DNA of 64,000 nucleotides from Phlebotomus papatasi. Its lineage: Eukaryota; Arthropoda; Insecta; Diptera; Psychodidae. The notes beneath the pieces were generated by a model. The model saw nothing but the letters and a program-made list of their open reading frames with translations. It ran no database searches and was not told the origin of the DNA. The stretch is taken from the NCBI RefSeq assembly GCF_024763615.1, contig NC_077224.1, forward strand, positions 45,642,712 to 45,706,711, in the 5' to 3' direction. A program made the translations under genes and the position numbers. Positions 11,712 to 24,060 of the stretch are shown one piece after another (the first letter of the stretch is position 1; each line of letters starts with the position of its first letter).

Positions 11712-12300
11712 GCTTTTTTTCCTGACTTTTCTCACCCCGTAACACTGTTTCCTGGCCCTGCTCAAGTCCACCCCCAAAACTGGTGTCAAAATTCAAATTT
11801 AAATATTCACACTTGCTGTGTACCCCTTCTTTTCCGTTTGTTTAACACCCACGATTATGCCAGGACTTTTCTCTTTTTTTTCCTTGCCTTTCTTTCAACC
11901 GTCTCCGTGTCTCTCTGTTTTTTTTTCCTACTTCACCAACATAACTCTTTGCCGTTTTACCCACCCACACAATCACCCAACACTAATCCCGACACAATTC
12001 CACCAGCTTTGCACTTGTCATTCTTCTTGAAGCTTTTTTGGGATGAGATATAAATTCAATATAAATCCAATCTCTGCTTCCTGTTACCTCGACATCTACC
12101 AAAATGGAAAATGAAATGCGTGAACAAAGGTAAAGCATATTTCCCTCTATTTCTTTCACTTTCAATATAATCGTGCCATTTGCAAAAAGCTTTATAGGGG
12201 GTTGGGCGGGTATATGGGTGGAAAATCAAATTTGTTACGCTAATTTATTCTAATGAGGCATCGCTTGAAATACCTCGGAAAATTAAAACAAGCTGTTGTT
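11712..12300. promoter_or_regulatory. Probable Tpst 5' flank or 5' UTR
   Basis: The stretch upstream of the Tpst ATG is strongly asymmetric, with long C/T runs on the plus strand (purine-rich in the Tpst transcript sense) between 11800 and 12030. No convincing TATA box or initiator could be fixed. The role is inferred from position only. Confidence 0.3.
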
Positions 12301-14009
12301 CCCTTTTTTTTACACTTCTGGCCATTTTCATAAATTGCATTCTCTCAAAACAAATTATTCCTTTCAAGCACCAGCAAAAATATTCTCTTTGTACTGCTTT
12401 GTACTGAAACATTTTAAATATTTTTAAATAAAATACAGTATGAGGATGTCTGTTAAACCCTAACTAATTATACTCTATGAAATTAATTGCAAATATGCTT
12501 TCAGCAGATATGCTTGCATAATTAAACTGCTGAGGTTGAAAAACTGATATCTTTTCAATTTTGTATGTTTCACAAACTTTTTTTTTTTAAGTTCATAAGG
12601 AGTAAAACAAATTACAGCAAATAATGTGTTGGGTTTTAGTTTTTGTATCGATTGCATCTCTTCAATTTTGTTTTATTTATATAAGTTGTGAATGTGTTGA
12701 ATGCTATGAAGTTATGATTTTAGGTATTTGTTTATTAAACGTCTTGAGTTTTATTTTTGACCACTCACTGTGTATATTAGGAATTGGTCAAAATAGGTCT
12801 TATAACCTAAGACCTTGGTAAGGGGAGTTAGGGAAGGGGGAGGAAACAACAAAAAAGGAGTAAAACAGCAATTCTTTAATAATTTTTTGTTAATACTTTT
12901 CTTCATTGTATCACCATACGGAATAATAATTAACAGACTTTATGAACTGCTCACGTGAATAAATTGAATTCCAATTTGCTTTTCTCAATTTTCGAAAGCT
13001 TGCAAAAATAGCCATTTTTTAAATAAGTTCAAATATATATCAATCACTTTTGATTGTCCTGATTTTAACATTTTTTTTGAATTCACTTGTACTGTGACAA
13101 CCTTTTTCTTTGAACCACCAACAACACTATCGGAAGAAAACTCTCGCTAGATGGCGCTGTGAACTGTTCTTAATTTGGAATACTTAAGCTTTTAGTCGTA
13201 CAGTACAACTAGATTGAACAAAAGTTCATGAAATATTACTACTTAATGAAATAATTTATTTATTGCGTGCGTCGTCGCTTTAGTGCTATTAACCAACCTT
13301 GAAAACAAAACAGTAAAAAGGCTTCTCTGAAACAATTTTACCTGAAATATTTGATTACGTGAAGTGCTTGCAATTTGGGACAGCTTGTAATTTTGGACAC
13401 TTTTATGGTAAAGTTGAACACTACAAGTAAATTGATTAAAATTATAGAATTTTCTTCGTATTCCAGTTAAAATTCCTCTTTATTAATAACATTAAATTTA
13501 TTCAATATTACTTTAAAATGCTTTGTTAAAACTTCAGTGCGAGCAGTCTCTTTACGAGATATATCACAGAACTTTGTACTTTTCAATCTAGCTTAACTTT
13601 GATGAAGTATTAATAATTTGTTTCTTGATATTTCTTAGAGATATTATGAAATATTCATTGAATAATTGTGTGACTTTATGTTAATAGTGCATATATAATG
13701 CATTAACATAAATTAATGAAATGCATTAACAAACAGTACTCTTTGGCTGAAGTTCTTCAATAAATGGTTAGAATATTTAAAAAATTTACATTAATAAAAG
13801 AAATTGAAGTCTTATTCCGAAAAAGGAGCAAAATGTTTTCAAATTTCCCCTGTTGCAACGTAGTATACATTCAGGCGTATTTCAAAAATGATTTCATAAA
13901 TTGACTCCCAATGGTAGGCAAACTTGCATAATTGTATGTGCATAATTCCGTCAGGTGCATAATCCCGAAGGACTTAATGCCGGGACTGAGTGTAACTTCA
14001 TCAAAAGAC
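12300..14009. other. Unannotated AT-rich sequence
   Basis: Nothing coding is recognisable. ATGGCGCTGTGAACTG near 13151 and short A/T-rich repeats are unremarkable. I see no clear repeat boundaries. Confidence 0.45.
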
Positions 14010-14385
14010 ATTTATTTTAATGAAATTGCAATTCAAACGTTCATCCATCCTGAAATTCCACAAAACTATGGAAAAATCACTTTTAGCAGCAAACGTTTAC
14101 GAACTGTTTTTGTTGACATTGTTGACGATCAAACTGACAAAAATACCATTTTTTTTAATTGAATTTCATCCCATTCTTGATGTTACTAAACGGTGGAAAT
14201 GCCCTCTCTCTGGTTGTATGTTTCGGTTTTACAATTCGAAATACCGGAATTCGAAATGGCTGAATAATCAGCGCTAAAGCGGCGAGTACATGAATTTGCA
14301 CTTTAGGCTTCCGGTAGATTTTCGAATAGGTTTGGCTTTGCTTTGGAATGGTTTTATCTCTTCGAAAGGTTCTTACTGAACGGAC
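14010..14385 (+). repeat. Dispersed repeat, copy 1 of an inverted pair
   Basis: Words such as TCAGCGCTAAAGCGGC, CTTTAGGCTTCCGGTAGATT and TTCGAATAGGTTTGGCTTTG recur reverse-complemented at 34005-34320. The two copies are about 20 kb apart, in opposite orientation and diverged. Class unknown. Confidence 0.6.
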
Positions 14386-14449
14386 CCAATGGGTATTCTA
14401 TTACAACGGATCAACTCTACAAAATTTCAAGGAGTCAGTGTCCTAAATT

Positions 14450-15000
14450 ATACACAGTAAAAAAAAGATGATGATTTAAAAAAAAGTAAAAAAAAAAGAT
14501 TACAAGGATAATCGTTGGTTTGCTTTTTTACCACGATTATTCTTGTAGTTACTCAAATATGTATTTCAGCAAAACACGTAATGTGGAAATGTGTAATTTA
14601 AAGTTTATGTAATGATAAACTGTGTAATCAACTGTGAATTATTACACAGTAAAAAAAATTCAGCTACTTTACCATGATTTTCATTGTAAATTTTACATAA
14701 ACACGTAATCATGTGTACTGATACACATTTGTGTAATTTGTACACATTTTGTCTGAAAACTGTGTTATTTGTACACGCTTTGTCTGAAAACTGTGCAATT
14801 TTACACGAAATATGTAAGAAAATGGACACAACTGTGTAATCATTCGCAGTTAGTTACACAGTTTGCCATTATATAAAATTTAAATTACACATTTTCAGAT
14901 TAAGCGTTTTGTTGAAATACATATTAGAGTAACTTTACAAAAATAATCGTGATAAAAGAGCAAACCAATGATTATCCTTGTAATCTTTTTTTACTGTATA
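14450..15000. mobile_element. Fold-back element A, interleaved with element B
   Basis: The left arm begins TACACAGTAAAAAAAAGAT (about 14450) and contains ATTACAAGGATAATCGTTGG. The right arm (about 14890-15000) holds the mirrored CCAATGATTATCCTTGTAAT and ends TTTTTTTACTGTATA. The termini match the CACAGTAAAAAA class of the Tpst-intron element. The left arm of element B lies between the two arms. Confidence 0.65.
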
Positions 15001-15475
15001 CATTTTCTCACATAATTTGTGTAAAATTACACAGTTTTCAGACAAAATGTCTATAAATTACACAAATGTGTACAGTGCTGTCTCTCTATATGCACACTCT
15101 CTATATGCACAGCTTTTGTGTCGGTTGCATTCAAAATCAATTTGTTTACATTTTGACAAAGTGATAAAGAAAATTATTTTCTTGGTAATTAATTTTTCTT
15201 GTTTTTAATTTTCTTAAATTTATTTTTTCTGTCTCATATTATATTTAAAATAACACAGGAAATTCTAGAACAATAAAAAAATGATAATTTATTAAAAGAA
15301 AGAAAAAAACCGTTGGGAATTTCAAAAAAAGTTGTGCATATTCAGAGAGAGAACTGTCAAAAAAAGTACCCAAACTGTGCATATAGAGAGACAGCACTGT
15401 ATTAGTACACACGATTAAATGTTTATGTAACATTTACAATGAAAATCATGGCAAAGTAGCTGAAGATTTTTTATT
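14642..15475. mobile_element. Fold-back element B, with a MITE inserted in its right arm
   Basis: The left arm (14642-14830) starts TTACACAGTAAAAAAAATTC and contains CATGATTTTCATTGTAAATT and TTTTGTCTGAAAACTGTG. The right arm starts near 15001 with the mirrored CACAGTTTTCAGACAAAATG, is interrupted by the MITE at 15073-15399, and resumes through ACAATGAAAATCATGGCAAA to about 15475. Removing the MITE restores arm symmetry. Confidence 0.65.
15073..15399 (+). mobile_element. MITE with CAGTGCTGTCTCTC termini, copy 1 (327 bp)
   Basis: CAGTGCTGTCTCTCTATATG opens the element and its mirror ATAGAGAGACAGCACTG closes it. TA lies at 15071-15072 and 15400-15401. A second copy, inverted, is at 32640-32967. 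CAG termini with a TA target suggest mobilisation by a pogo- or mariner-type transposase. Open frames that cross both copies are similar only because the DNA is repeated. Confidence 0.8.
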
Positions 15476-15479
15476 GTCT

Positions 15480-16711
15480 ACGCGAGGTGTCCAAAATTAC
15501 AGTCAAATTCATGTGTACATTTATATTCACATTTAAATGTAATAGGATTAATTTTAGAAAAAAAAGCAAAGATGATAAACATTTTTTCAAAATATCCAAA
15601 AAAAATCCTAAAAAGGAAATAACAAAAAATTTCAATTTGTATTTGAAAATATCGCACTACCGACTTTGAACACTGGTTACAAGCATTTCCCCTATTTCTA
15701 AAATTTCTTTTTTAGAAACGATAAACTTCTTTTGATTGTCTGTCTTTGTCAAAAATACTACACTCCTTATTTTGCAAATTAGCTGTCATATCTTCTAATC
15801 TCGTCTCGAGCCACATGTAAATTCGTCAATTTTAAAATTTTCTTGACTCCATTGATCTCTTGTGTCTCCTGTACTCTATTACTCATACATAAACCATAAT
15901 GCCAGTCATTAAAAAAAAACCATTGATAAAAAACACAAAGAGACTGTAAGCGTGACAGGAAAAGTTTTGAGGAATACTGATTTTTGACAATTACGCTTTT
16001 AGCTAATTGTGCCATTATGTGAAATAAGTCTTACACGTTTTTTACATTTCAATTTTAAGTATGATTTTTATGACAAACATTTTATTTACATTCTTATACA
16101 TAAATGCAATGCATATTGACTGATTTGAAGATAAAAGAAAATTATTGAATCTTATACTTAACGTTATTAATAAACTAGCGATTTTCATTATATCATAATT
16201 CAATCATCCCAAATCTAGGCAAATGTACATTAATTAGTTCTCAGGACTTAAGTAGTGATAACATCGATTGAACTGAATCGATTCTATTCCTCATAAAGAC
16301 TGAATTAAAGGTCTTTAGATTGCTGACAGTTTTCGGGAAAGAGTGAAGTTTGTACAATGATCAATAGAGGTATACTCATATTAAGTTTTATAATTCTAAA
16401 ATTTAAAGTTGCTAAACTGTTATCATTTAGGTCACCTACAGAAATTCCTCTATCAATTTTACTTTAAAATTTCAATTTCTCTAAAAAAAAAAAAGTATTT
16501 CATGATAAAAAGCTTTTCGCACAAAGGAAAACATATTGTAATTCACACCATCAACAACACCTATTTTTTCTGCAACTGGATAATATTGAAAGGAACGAGG
16601 GAAATATTATGTGAAGCAGCAGAGTGAATATCTACGTGAAACTTACCTTTATGCATTCAAAACACTTTTGTGTATTTTGCGACGTGTCCTATACTCTTTT
16701 TCCACCCACAG
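15480..16711. other. AT-rich sequence, no gene recognised
   Basis: No open frame with a family signature was seen. The stretch leads into the candidate splice acceptor at 16711. Confidence 0.4.
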
Positions 16712-16749
16712 TGGTTTCCGTGCTTATGATCGGTGCTACACGCCAGATG
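16712..16749 (+). CDS. Candidate 38-nt exon with CLIP-like motif
   Basis: A strong acceptor, CTCTTTTTCCACCCACAG, ends at 16711 and a donor, GTAAAT, starts at 16750. The enclosed frame reads GFRAYDRCYTPDG. C-x-T-P-D-G is how many insect CLIP domains begin, in front of a trypsin-type serine protease. The rest of such a domain (a G-x-C and further cysteines) is not in the intron-like sequence that follows, and I found no TAAHC or GDSGGP coding downstream. If real, this is one small exon of a split gene whose other exons are far away. Chance similarity is quite possible. Confidence 0.25.
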
Positions 16750-18526
16750 GTAAATCTATAAAGAAGAGCAAATTTTACGAAATTCAGCACAATACGTATT
16801 TATTTTGCATTGGAAATACTATGCCAAATCTGCATAGAAATTCTAATAATAACAAATTACGTAAAGCTTATATTAAACAAATATGATACTGTTAAATTAG
16901 TTTAATTACAACAATTTATATGCAAGATGATTGTTGCTAAACAACACCATTTATTTGTAAAATATGTGCAATTTGTATTGACGATTATGCATGTTTATAA
17001 AACATTTTTCAACGGTAACTTCCCGCCTATTTTTTTTTAATTTTCTGGTACATATGTGATAATTTGAGGTAAACTTTTCAATTGATAAGAAAATAGTAAA
17101 AGAGAGTACGTAAAAGCTTTCAACACTTCTTGACCTAAGCTAAACATGTAGCAGAATCTGTCAAATCCGGATATTGTATTTACCAAAGGGCTCAATCAAT
17201 CATTCTCCAGGATCATTTTCTCTTAACTGTTGCATAAATCAGTCCTTTTTACTGAATATTCAGCAAACACTGTCCCTTCTTCCCTTGAAATCAATTGAAT
17301 TTGTTCACTCATCCTTTCTGGCCCATTTCCACGTACTATGGGCGCCATCCAACCCCCATTCAGTCCTTTTTTTTCCCTCATTCCTGATGAATGTGTATGA
17401 TTTCGGATTCGAAAAGGTTCACTTTTTTTCGAGAATTGAATTATTTATTCTGGCACGACCATCATTTTTCCTTCTGACTGAATTGTCATCGAGTTGAATT
17501 TAGTTTACAACGAAAATCCTCGATTTTCATGCAAACACAAAAATAGGACGGTGAAGCTAACATCGAACCCTCTTCCCCAAAAGAAGACATTGAATAAATT
17601 TTAATTTACATATGACCCATATCACAAAATTTCGTATACAATTCACATCCCTTCCGAGACAGTATAGCTCGTTTCTCATTTTAATCGCTCAAAATATATA
17701 CCATACAACAAAATTGAAGAGTTTATATAATAATATATCTAAAGAAATTCCCACAATCGCAAAATCCATAAATATTTTCTCTCTGTTACAGCGCAAGGCA
17801 AAAGATTCAAGCAAAAGTAAGGAATTTTGGCAGAATGCTCGAATAATTACAGTGATTTATAACGAGAAACTTTTATTTTTTTAATCTTATAATGAGAACA
17901 AGTCTTATTTTTGAAAAAAGTCGATTTTATATATTTTTTGACATGAAATTAAATTTTATTTAGAATATTTTATATTCGCATATATAGCATTTAAAAGGAT
18001 ATCCTCTAAAAATCAAAGGATTACCTTTTTTAGCAACTTCTTAAATATATACTTTACTTTAGTCTTTCGAACCTATTTTGAAATTCTCAATCTATTGTTA
18101 ATTTAAAAAAAAGCTTTCAGAATATATAAATTCTTTAGCAGAGAGGGGAAGGTGCGGCAGTTTCAATTTTTGCATATTTTTCTTATCTTTTTGAAGAGAA
18201 AGGGATAAAAATCGTTGTTTCCAAAGCAGTGCTTATGTTCACATTTCTTTTTACTGCTCGAACTCATCAGTTCTCTATTATTAAAATTATTCGTCGGAAA
18301 ATACTCAAAATTTCGTCCAAACATACCTATGATCGAAAAATTCGCCATTTTGAATTATTGAAAGTCAAATGTCAACCACTTTGGAAGGCTCAGTTTTCAA
18401 CCGATTTGGTTAAATTTGGATTTTTTGGAAAGGTATTGTAATTTCGAACCCGGCTGCATCGGTCTTCATTGGCAATGAATCTGTTAAATACTGATTTTTT
18501 TTTATTTTCAAATGCTTTTGTGACTT
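16750..18526. other. AT-rich sequence with a weak dispersed repeat
   Basis: Frames at 17174-17497 and elsewhere show no recognisable product. Near 18360-18435, CAACCACTTTGGAAGGCTC and AAATTTGGATTTTTTGGAAA recur in diverged form (inverted) near 29810-29890, marking an old dispersed repeat. The rest seems unique. Confidence 0.4.
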
Positions 18527-18672
18527 ATGGCCTCTACACACTAGTAGAAATTTCTTTAAAAAATGCCTTTTTAAAGAAAATTTCCCTTGTCATTGTAAGC
18601 AGAAACGTCAGAATTTTTTTTTTTAAAAAAGGCAATTTTTGACGAAAATTGCTTCTAGTGTGTAGAGACCAT
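18527..18672. mobile_element. MITE with GGCCTCTACACACTAG termini (146 bp)
   Basis: ATGGCCTCTACACACTAG on the left is mirrored by CTAGTGTGTAGAGACCAT on the right. The middle can fold through AAATTTCTTTAAAAAATGCC-type arms. Relatives are at 61373-61513, 48059-48290 and, partially, 48390-48510. Confidence 0.75.
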
Positions 18673-19159
18673 TAGGAATCAATTTGATCTCTAGTAGACT
18701 AGTAAGCACCAAAAGATCATGCGAAAAACTAATTCACGAGAAGCTGTTTTTCGCGAGTTAGAGCATTCTGTAAAGCAGGAACGCTTTGCCATATTCTCTT
18801 AAATTTTGCAACGCTTCTCGTTTGAGTTCTGCAATTGATTTTATAAAATTGCATCAAAATAAAACTTTTTAGGATTCCATATTTGCATCAATTACCGAAA
18901 CTATTGCAGTTATCTATCGAACTAACATATTTATAATAATTTACTAATATTTTCATGATTATAATAAGATATTTATCATTGGGAAAGTTCTACACAGAGA
19001 AAAATCTTGAGTTAGAAAAAATTAAGAAACGAGGTTTTGAATCAAGAGTACAAGAATTTCAAACTATTTTCCCCTATAATTGAGATATTTTGCGCTTGAA
19101 TTTCTCTAAAAGAGTATGATAGTTTAAAAAATAGAATAAATTGTGCTTAATAATAGGAG

Positions 19160-21914
19160 AACAGTGGGTTTGAACTTAGCGAATCGCAGTTTTGAACACT
19201 GATAGAGCATACAGAAGTTTTAAAGTTAGAAGGTCATTGTTTTGATTTTAGAGTATACAGGATTCGAGTTAAGACTATTGTGGTTTTGATTTTAGCGAAA
19301 TCATGGTTTCAAAATAAGAGTATAGTAGTTTTGTATTCTATTAGACTATTATGGTCTTGATTTTAGAGTATCATGGCTTTGATTTTAGAGTATCATGGCT
19401 TTGATTTTAGAGTATTGTGGTTTTGATTTTAGAGTATTGTGGTCTTAATTTTAGAGTATTGTTGTTTTGATTTTAGGAACTTATGGTTTTGATTTTAGAA
19501 ACTTGTGGGTTTGATTTTAGAGTATTGTGGTTTTGATTTTAGAAACTTATGGGTTTGATTTTACAAACTTATGGTTTTGATTTTAGAAACTTATGGTTTT
19601 GATTTTAGAAACTTATGAGTTTGATTTTAGAAACTTATGGGTTTGATTTTAGAAACTCATGGTTTTGATTTTAGAGTATTGTGGTTTTGATTTTAGAGTA
19701 TTGTGGTTTTGATTTTAGAGTATGATGGTTTTGATTTTAGACACTTATGGGTTTGATTTTAGAAACTTATGGTTTTGATTTTAGAGTATCATGGTTTTGA
19801 TTTTAAAAACTTATGGGTTTGATTTTAGAGTATTGTGGTTTTGATTTTAGAAACTTATGGGTTTGATTTTACAAACTTATGGTTTTGATTTTAGAAACTT
19901 ATGGTTTTGATTTTAGAAACTTATGAGTTTGATTTTAGAGTATTGTGGTTTTGATTTTAGAGTATTGTGGTTTTGATTTTAGAGTATGATGGTTTTGATT
20001 TTAGACACTTATGGGTTTGATTTTAGAAACTTATGGTTTTGATTTTAGAGTATCATGGTTTTGATTTTAAAAACTTATGGGTTTGATTTTAGAGTATTGT
20101 GGTTTTGATTTTAGAAACTTATGGGTTTGATTTTACAAACTTATGGTTTTGATTTTAGAAACTTATGGTTTTGATTTTAGAAACTTATGAGTTTGATTTT
20201 AGAGTACCATGGTTTTGATTTTAGAGTACCATGGTTTTGATTTTAGAGTACCATGGTTTTGATTTTAGAAACTTATGGTTTTGATTTTAGAGTATTGTGG
20301 TTTTGATTTTAGAGTATTGTGGTTTTAATTTTAGAGTATTGTGGTTTTGATTTTAGAAACTTATGGGTTTGAGTTTAGAGTATTGTGGTTTTGATTTTAG
20401 AAACTCATGGGTTTGATTTTAGAAACTTATGGTTTTGATTTTAGAAACTTATGGTTTTGATTTTAGAGTATCATGGTTTTGGTTTTAGAAACTTATGGGT
20501 TTGATTTTAGAGTATCATGGTTTTGATTTTAGAAACTTATGGGTTTGATTTTAGAAACTTATGGTTTTGATTTTAGAGTATTGTGGTTTTGATTTTAGAG
20601 TATTGTGGTTTTAATTTTAGAGTATTGTGGTTTTGATTTTAGAAACTTATGGGTTTGAGTTTAGAGTATTGTGGTTTTGATTTTAGAAACTCATGGGTTT
20701 GATTTTAGAAACTTATGGTTTTGATTTTAGAAACTTATGGTTTTGATTTTAGAGTATCATGGTTTTGGTTTTAGAAACTTATGGGTTTGATTTTAGAGTA
20801 TCATGGTTTTGATTTTAGAAACTTATGGGTTTGATTTTAGAAACTTATGGTTTTGATTTTAGAGTATTGTGGTTTTGATTTTAGAAACTTATAGGTTTGA
20901 TTTTAGAAACTTATGGGTTTGATTTTAGAAACTTATGGTTTTGATTTTAGAGTATCATGGTTTTGATTTTAGAAACTTATGGGTTTGATTTTAGAGTATT
21001 GTGGTTTTGATTTTAGAAACTCATGGGTTTGATTTTAGAAACTTATGGTTTTGATTTTAGAGTATTGTGGTTTTGATTTTAGAAACTTATGGTTTTGATT
21101 TTAGGAACTTATGGTTTTGATTTTAGAAACTTATGGTTTTGATTTTAGAGTATCATGGTTTTGATTTTAGAAACTTATGGGTTTGATTTTAGAGTATTGT
21201 GGTTTTGATTTTAGAAACTTATGGGTTTGATTTTAGAGTATTGTGGTTTTAATTTTAGAGTATTGTGGTTTTGATTTTAGAGTATCATGGTTTTGATTTT
21301 AGAGTATTGTGGTTTTGATTTTAGAAACTTATGGTTTTGATTTTAGGAACTTATGGTTTTGATTTTAGAAACTTATGGGTTTGATTTTAGAGTATTGTGG
21401 TTTTGATTTTAGAAACTTATGGGTTTGATTTTAGAAACTTATGGGTTTGATTTTAGAAACTTATGGTTTTGATTTTAGAAACTTATGGGTTTGATTTTAG
21501 AGTATTGTGGTTTTGATTTTAGAAACTTATGGGTTTGATTTTAGAGTATTGTGGTTTTAATTTTAGAGTATTGTGGTTTTGATTTTAGAGTATCATGGTT
21601 TTGATTTTAGAGTATTGTGGTTTTAATTTTAGAGTATTGTGGTTTTGATTTTAGAAACTTATGGGTTTGATTTTAGAAACTTATGGGTTTGATTTTAGGG
21701 TATCATGGTTTTGATTTTAGAGTATTGTGGTTTTAATTTTAGAGTATTGTGGTTTTGATTTTAGAAACTTATGGTTTTGATTTTAGAAACTTATGGTTTT
21801 GATTTTAGAGTATCATGATTTTGATTTTAGAGTATTGTGGTTTTAATTTTAGAGTATTGTGGTTTTGATTTTAGAAACTTATGGGTTTGATTTTAGAGTA
21901 TCATGGTTTTGATT
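19160..21914 (+). repeat. 22 bp tandem array, left arm
   Basis: Two main unit types alternate: TTTTGATTTTAGAGTATTGT+GG and TTTTGATTTTAGAAACTTAT+GG, each 22 bp. Variants carry ATCATGG, ACCATGG or a leading G. About 120 units are present. Longer-period duplications are visible; for example a GGTTTTAGAAACTTATGGGT variant recurs about 286 bp (13 units) apart near 20480 and 20765. Units nearest the left end are the most diverged. Confidence 0.95.
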
Positions 21915-21920
21915 TAATCT

Positions 21921-24060
21921 AATCAAAACCATAAGTTCCTAAAATCAAAACCATAAGTTTCTAAAATCAAAACCACAATACTCTAAAATTAAAACCACAA
22001 TACTCTAAAATCAAAACCATAAGTTTCTAAAATCAAACCCATAAGTTTCTAAAATCAAACTCATAAGTTTCTAAAATCAAAACCATAAGTTTCTAAAATC
22101 AAAACCACAATACTCTAAAATCTAAACCATAAGTTTCTAAAATCAAAACCATAAGTTTCTAAAATCAAAACCACGATACTCTAAAATCAAAACCACAATA
22201 CTCTAAAATCAAAACCACAATACTCTAAAATCAAAACCACAATACTCTAAAATCAAAACCATAAGTTTCTAAAATCAAACCCATAAGTTTCTAAAATCAA
22301 AACCACGATACTCTAAAATCAAAACCACAATACTCTAAAATCAAAACCATAAGTTTCTAAAATTAAAACCACAATACTATAAAATCAAAACCACGATACT
22401 CTAAAATCAAAACCACAATATTCTAAAATCAAAATCACGATACTCTAAAATCAAAACCACAATACTCTAAAATCAAAACCATAAGTTTCTAAAAACAAAA
22501 CCATCATACTCTAAAATCAAAAACACAATACTCTAAAATCAAAACCACGATACTCTAAAATCAAAACCACAATACTCTAAAATCAAAACCATAAGTTTCT
22601 AAAATCAAAACCACGATACTCTAAAATCAAAACCACAATACTCTAAAATCAAAACCATAAGTTTCTAAAATCAAATCCATAAGTTTCTAAAATCAAAACC
22701 ATAAGTTTCTAAAATCAAAACCACGATACTCTAAAATCAAAACCGCGATACTCAAAGATCAAAACCATAAGTTTCTAAAATCAAAACCATAAGTTCCTAA
22801 AATCAAAACCACAATACTCTAAAATCAAAACCACGATACTCTAACATCAAAACCACAATACTCTAAAATCAAACCCATAAGTTTCTAAAATCAAAACCAC
22901 AATACTCTAAAATCAAAACCACGATACTTTAAAATCAACACCATAAGTTTCTAAAATCAAAACCACGATACTCTAAAATCAAAACCACAATACTCTAAAA
23001 TCAAAACCACGGTACTCTAAAATCAAAACCACAATACTCTAAAATCAAACCCATAAGTTTCTAAAATCAAAACCACAATACTCTAAAATCAAACCCATAA
23101 GTTTCTAAAATCAAAACCACAATACTCTAAAATCAAACCCATAAGTTTCTAAAATCAAAACCATAAGTTCCTAAAATCAAAACCATAAGTTTCTAAAATC
23201 AAAACCACAATACTCTAAAATTAAAACCACAATACTCTAAAATCAAAACCATAAGTTTCTAAAATCAAACCCATAAGTTTCTAAAATCAAACTCATAAGT
23301 TTCTAAAATCAAAACCATAAGTTTCTAAAATCAAAACCACAATACTCTAAAATCTAAACCATAAGTTTCTAAAATCAAAACCATAAGTTTCTAAAATCAA
23401 GACCACGATACTCTAAAATCAAAACCACAATACTCTAAAATCAAAACCACAATACTCTAAAATCAAAACCACAATACTCTAAAATCAAAACCATAAGTTT
23501 CTAAAATCAAACCCATAAGTTTCTAAAATCAAAACCACAATACTCTAAAATCAAAACCACGATACTCTAAAATCAAAACCATAAGTTTCTAAAAACAAAA
23601 CCATCATACTCTAAAATCAAAACCACAATACTCTAAAATCAAAACCACGATACTCTAAAATCAAAACCACAATACTCTAAAATCAAAACCATAAGTTTCT
23701 AAAATCAAAACCATAAGTTTCTAAAATCAAAACCACAATACTCTAAAATCAAAACCATAAGTTTCTAAAATCAAATCCATAAGTTTCTAAAATCAAAACC
23801 ATAAGTTTCTAAAATCAAAACCATAAGTTTCTAAAATCAAACCCATAAGTTTCTAAAATCAAAACCACAATACTCTAAAATCAAAACCACGATACTCTAA
23901 AATCAAAACCACAATACTCTAAAATCAAAACCACGATACCCTAAAATCAAAACCATAAGTTTCTAAAATCAAAACCACGATACTCTAAAATCAAAACCAC
24001 AATGCTCTAAAATCAAAACCACGATACTCTAAAATCAAAACCACAATACTGTAGAATCAT
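21921..24060 (-). repeat. 22 bp tandem array, inverted right arm
   Basis: These are the same units as the left arm, reverse-complemented (CCATAAGTTTCTAAAATCAA+AA and CCACAATACTCTAAAATCAA+AA). The junction GGTTTTGATT / AATCAAAACC pairs across the loop TAATCT. A large internal duplication is visible: the rare variant TCTAAACCATAAG at 22121 recurs at 23353 (1232 bp, 56 units), and AAAACAAAACCATCATACTC at 22492 recurs at 23592 (1100 bp, 50 units). Both offsets are exact multiples of 22. Confidence 0.95.

Noticed and set aside
11712..11789. Upstream extension of the Tpst frame
   Set aside because: The frame is open, but no ATG exists there; the ATG at 11711 gives the family-typical short basic tail before the membrane anchor.
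11983..12165. 60-codon minus-strand frame upstream of Tpst
   Set aside because: No motif and not in frame with Tpst; more likely 5' UTR or upstream sequence.
15017..15208. Frame similar to another at 32832-33050
   Set aside because: The similarity comes from the shared MITE DNA in which both lie, not from a protein family.
17174..17497. 107-codon plus-strand frame
   Set aside because: Composition is F/L/S-rich as expected from pyrimidine-rich DNA; no motif, no splice context and no start context.
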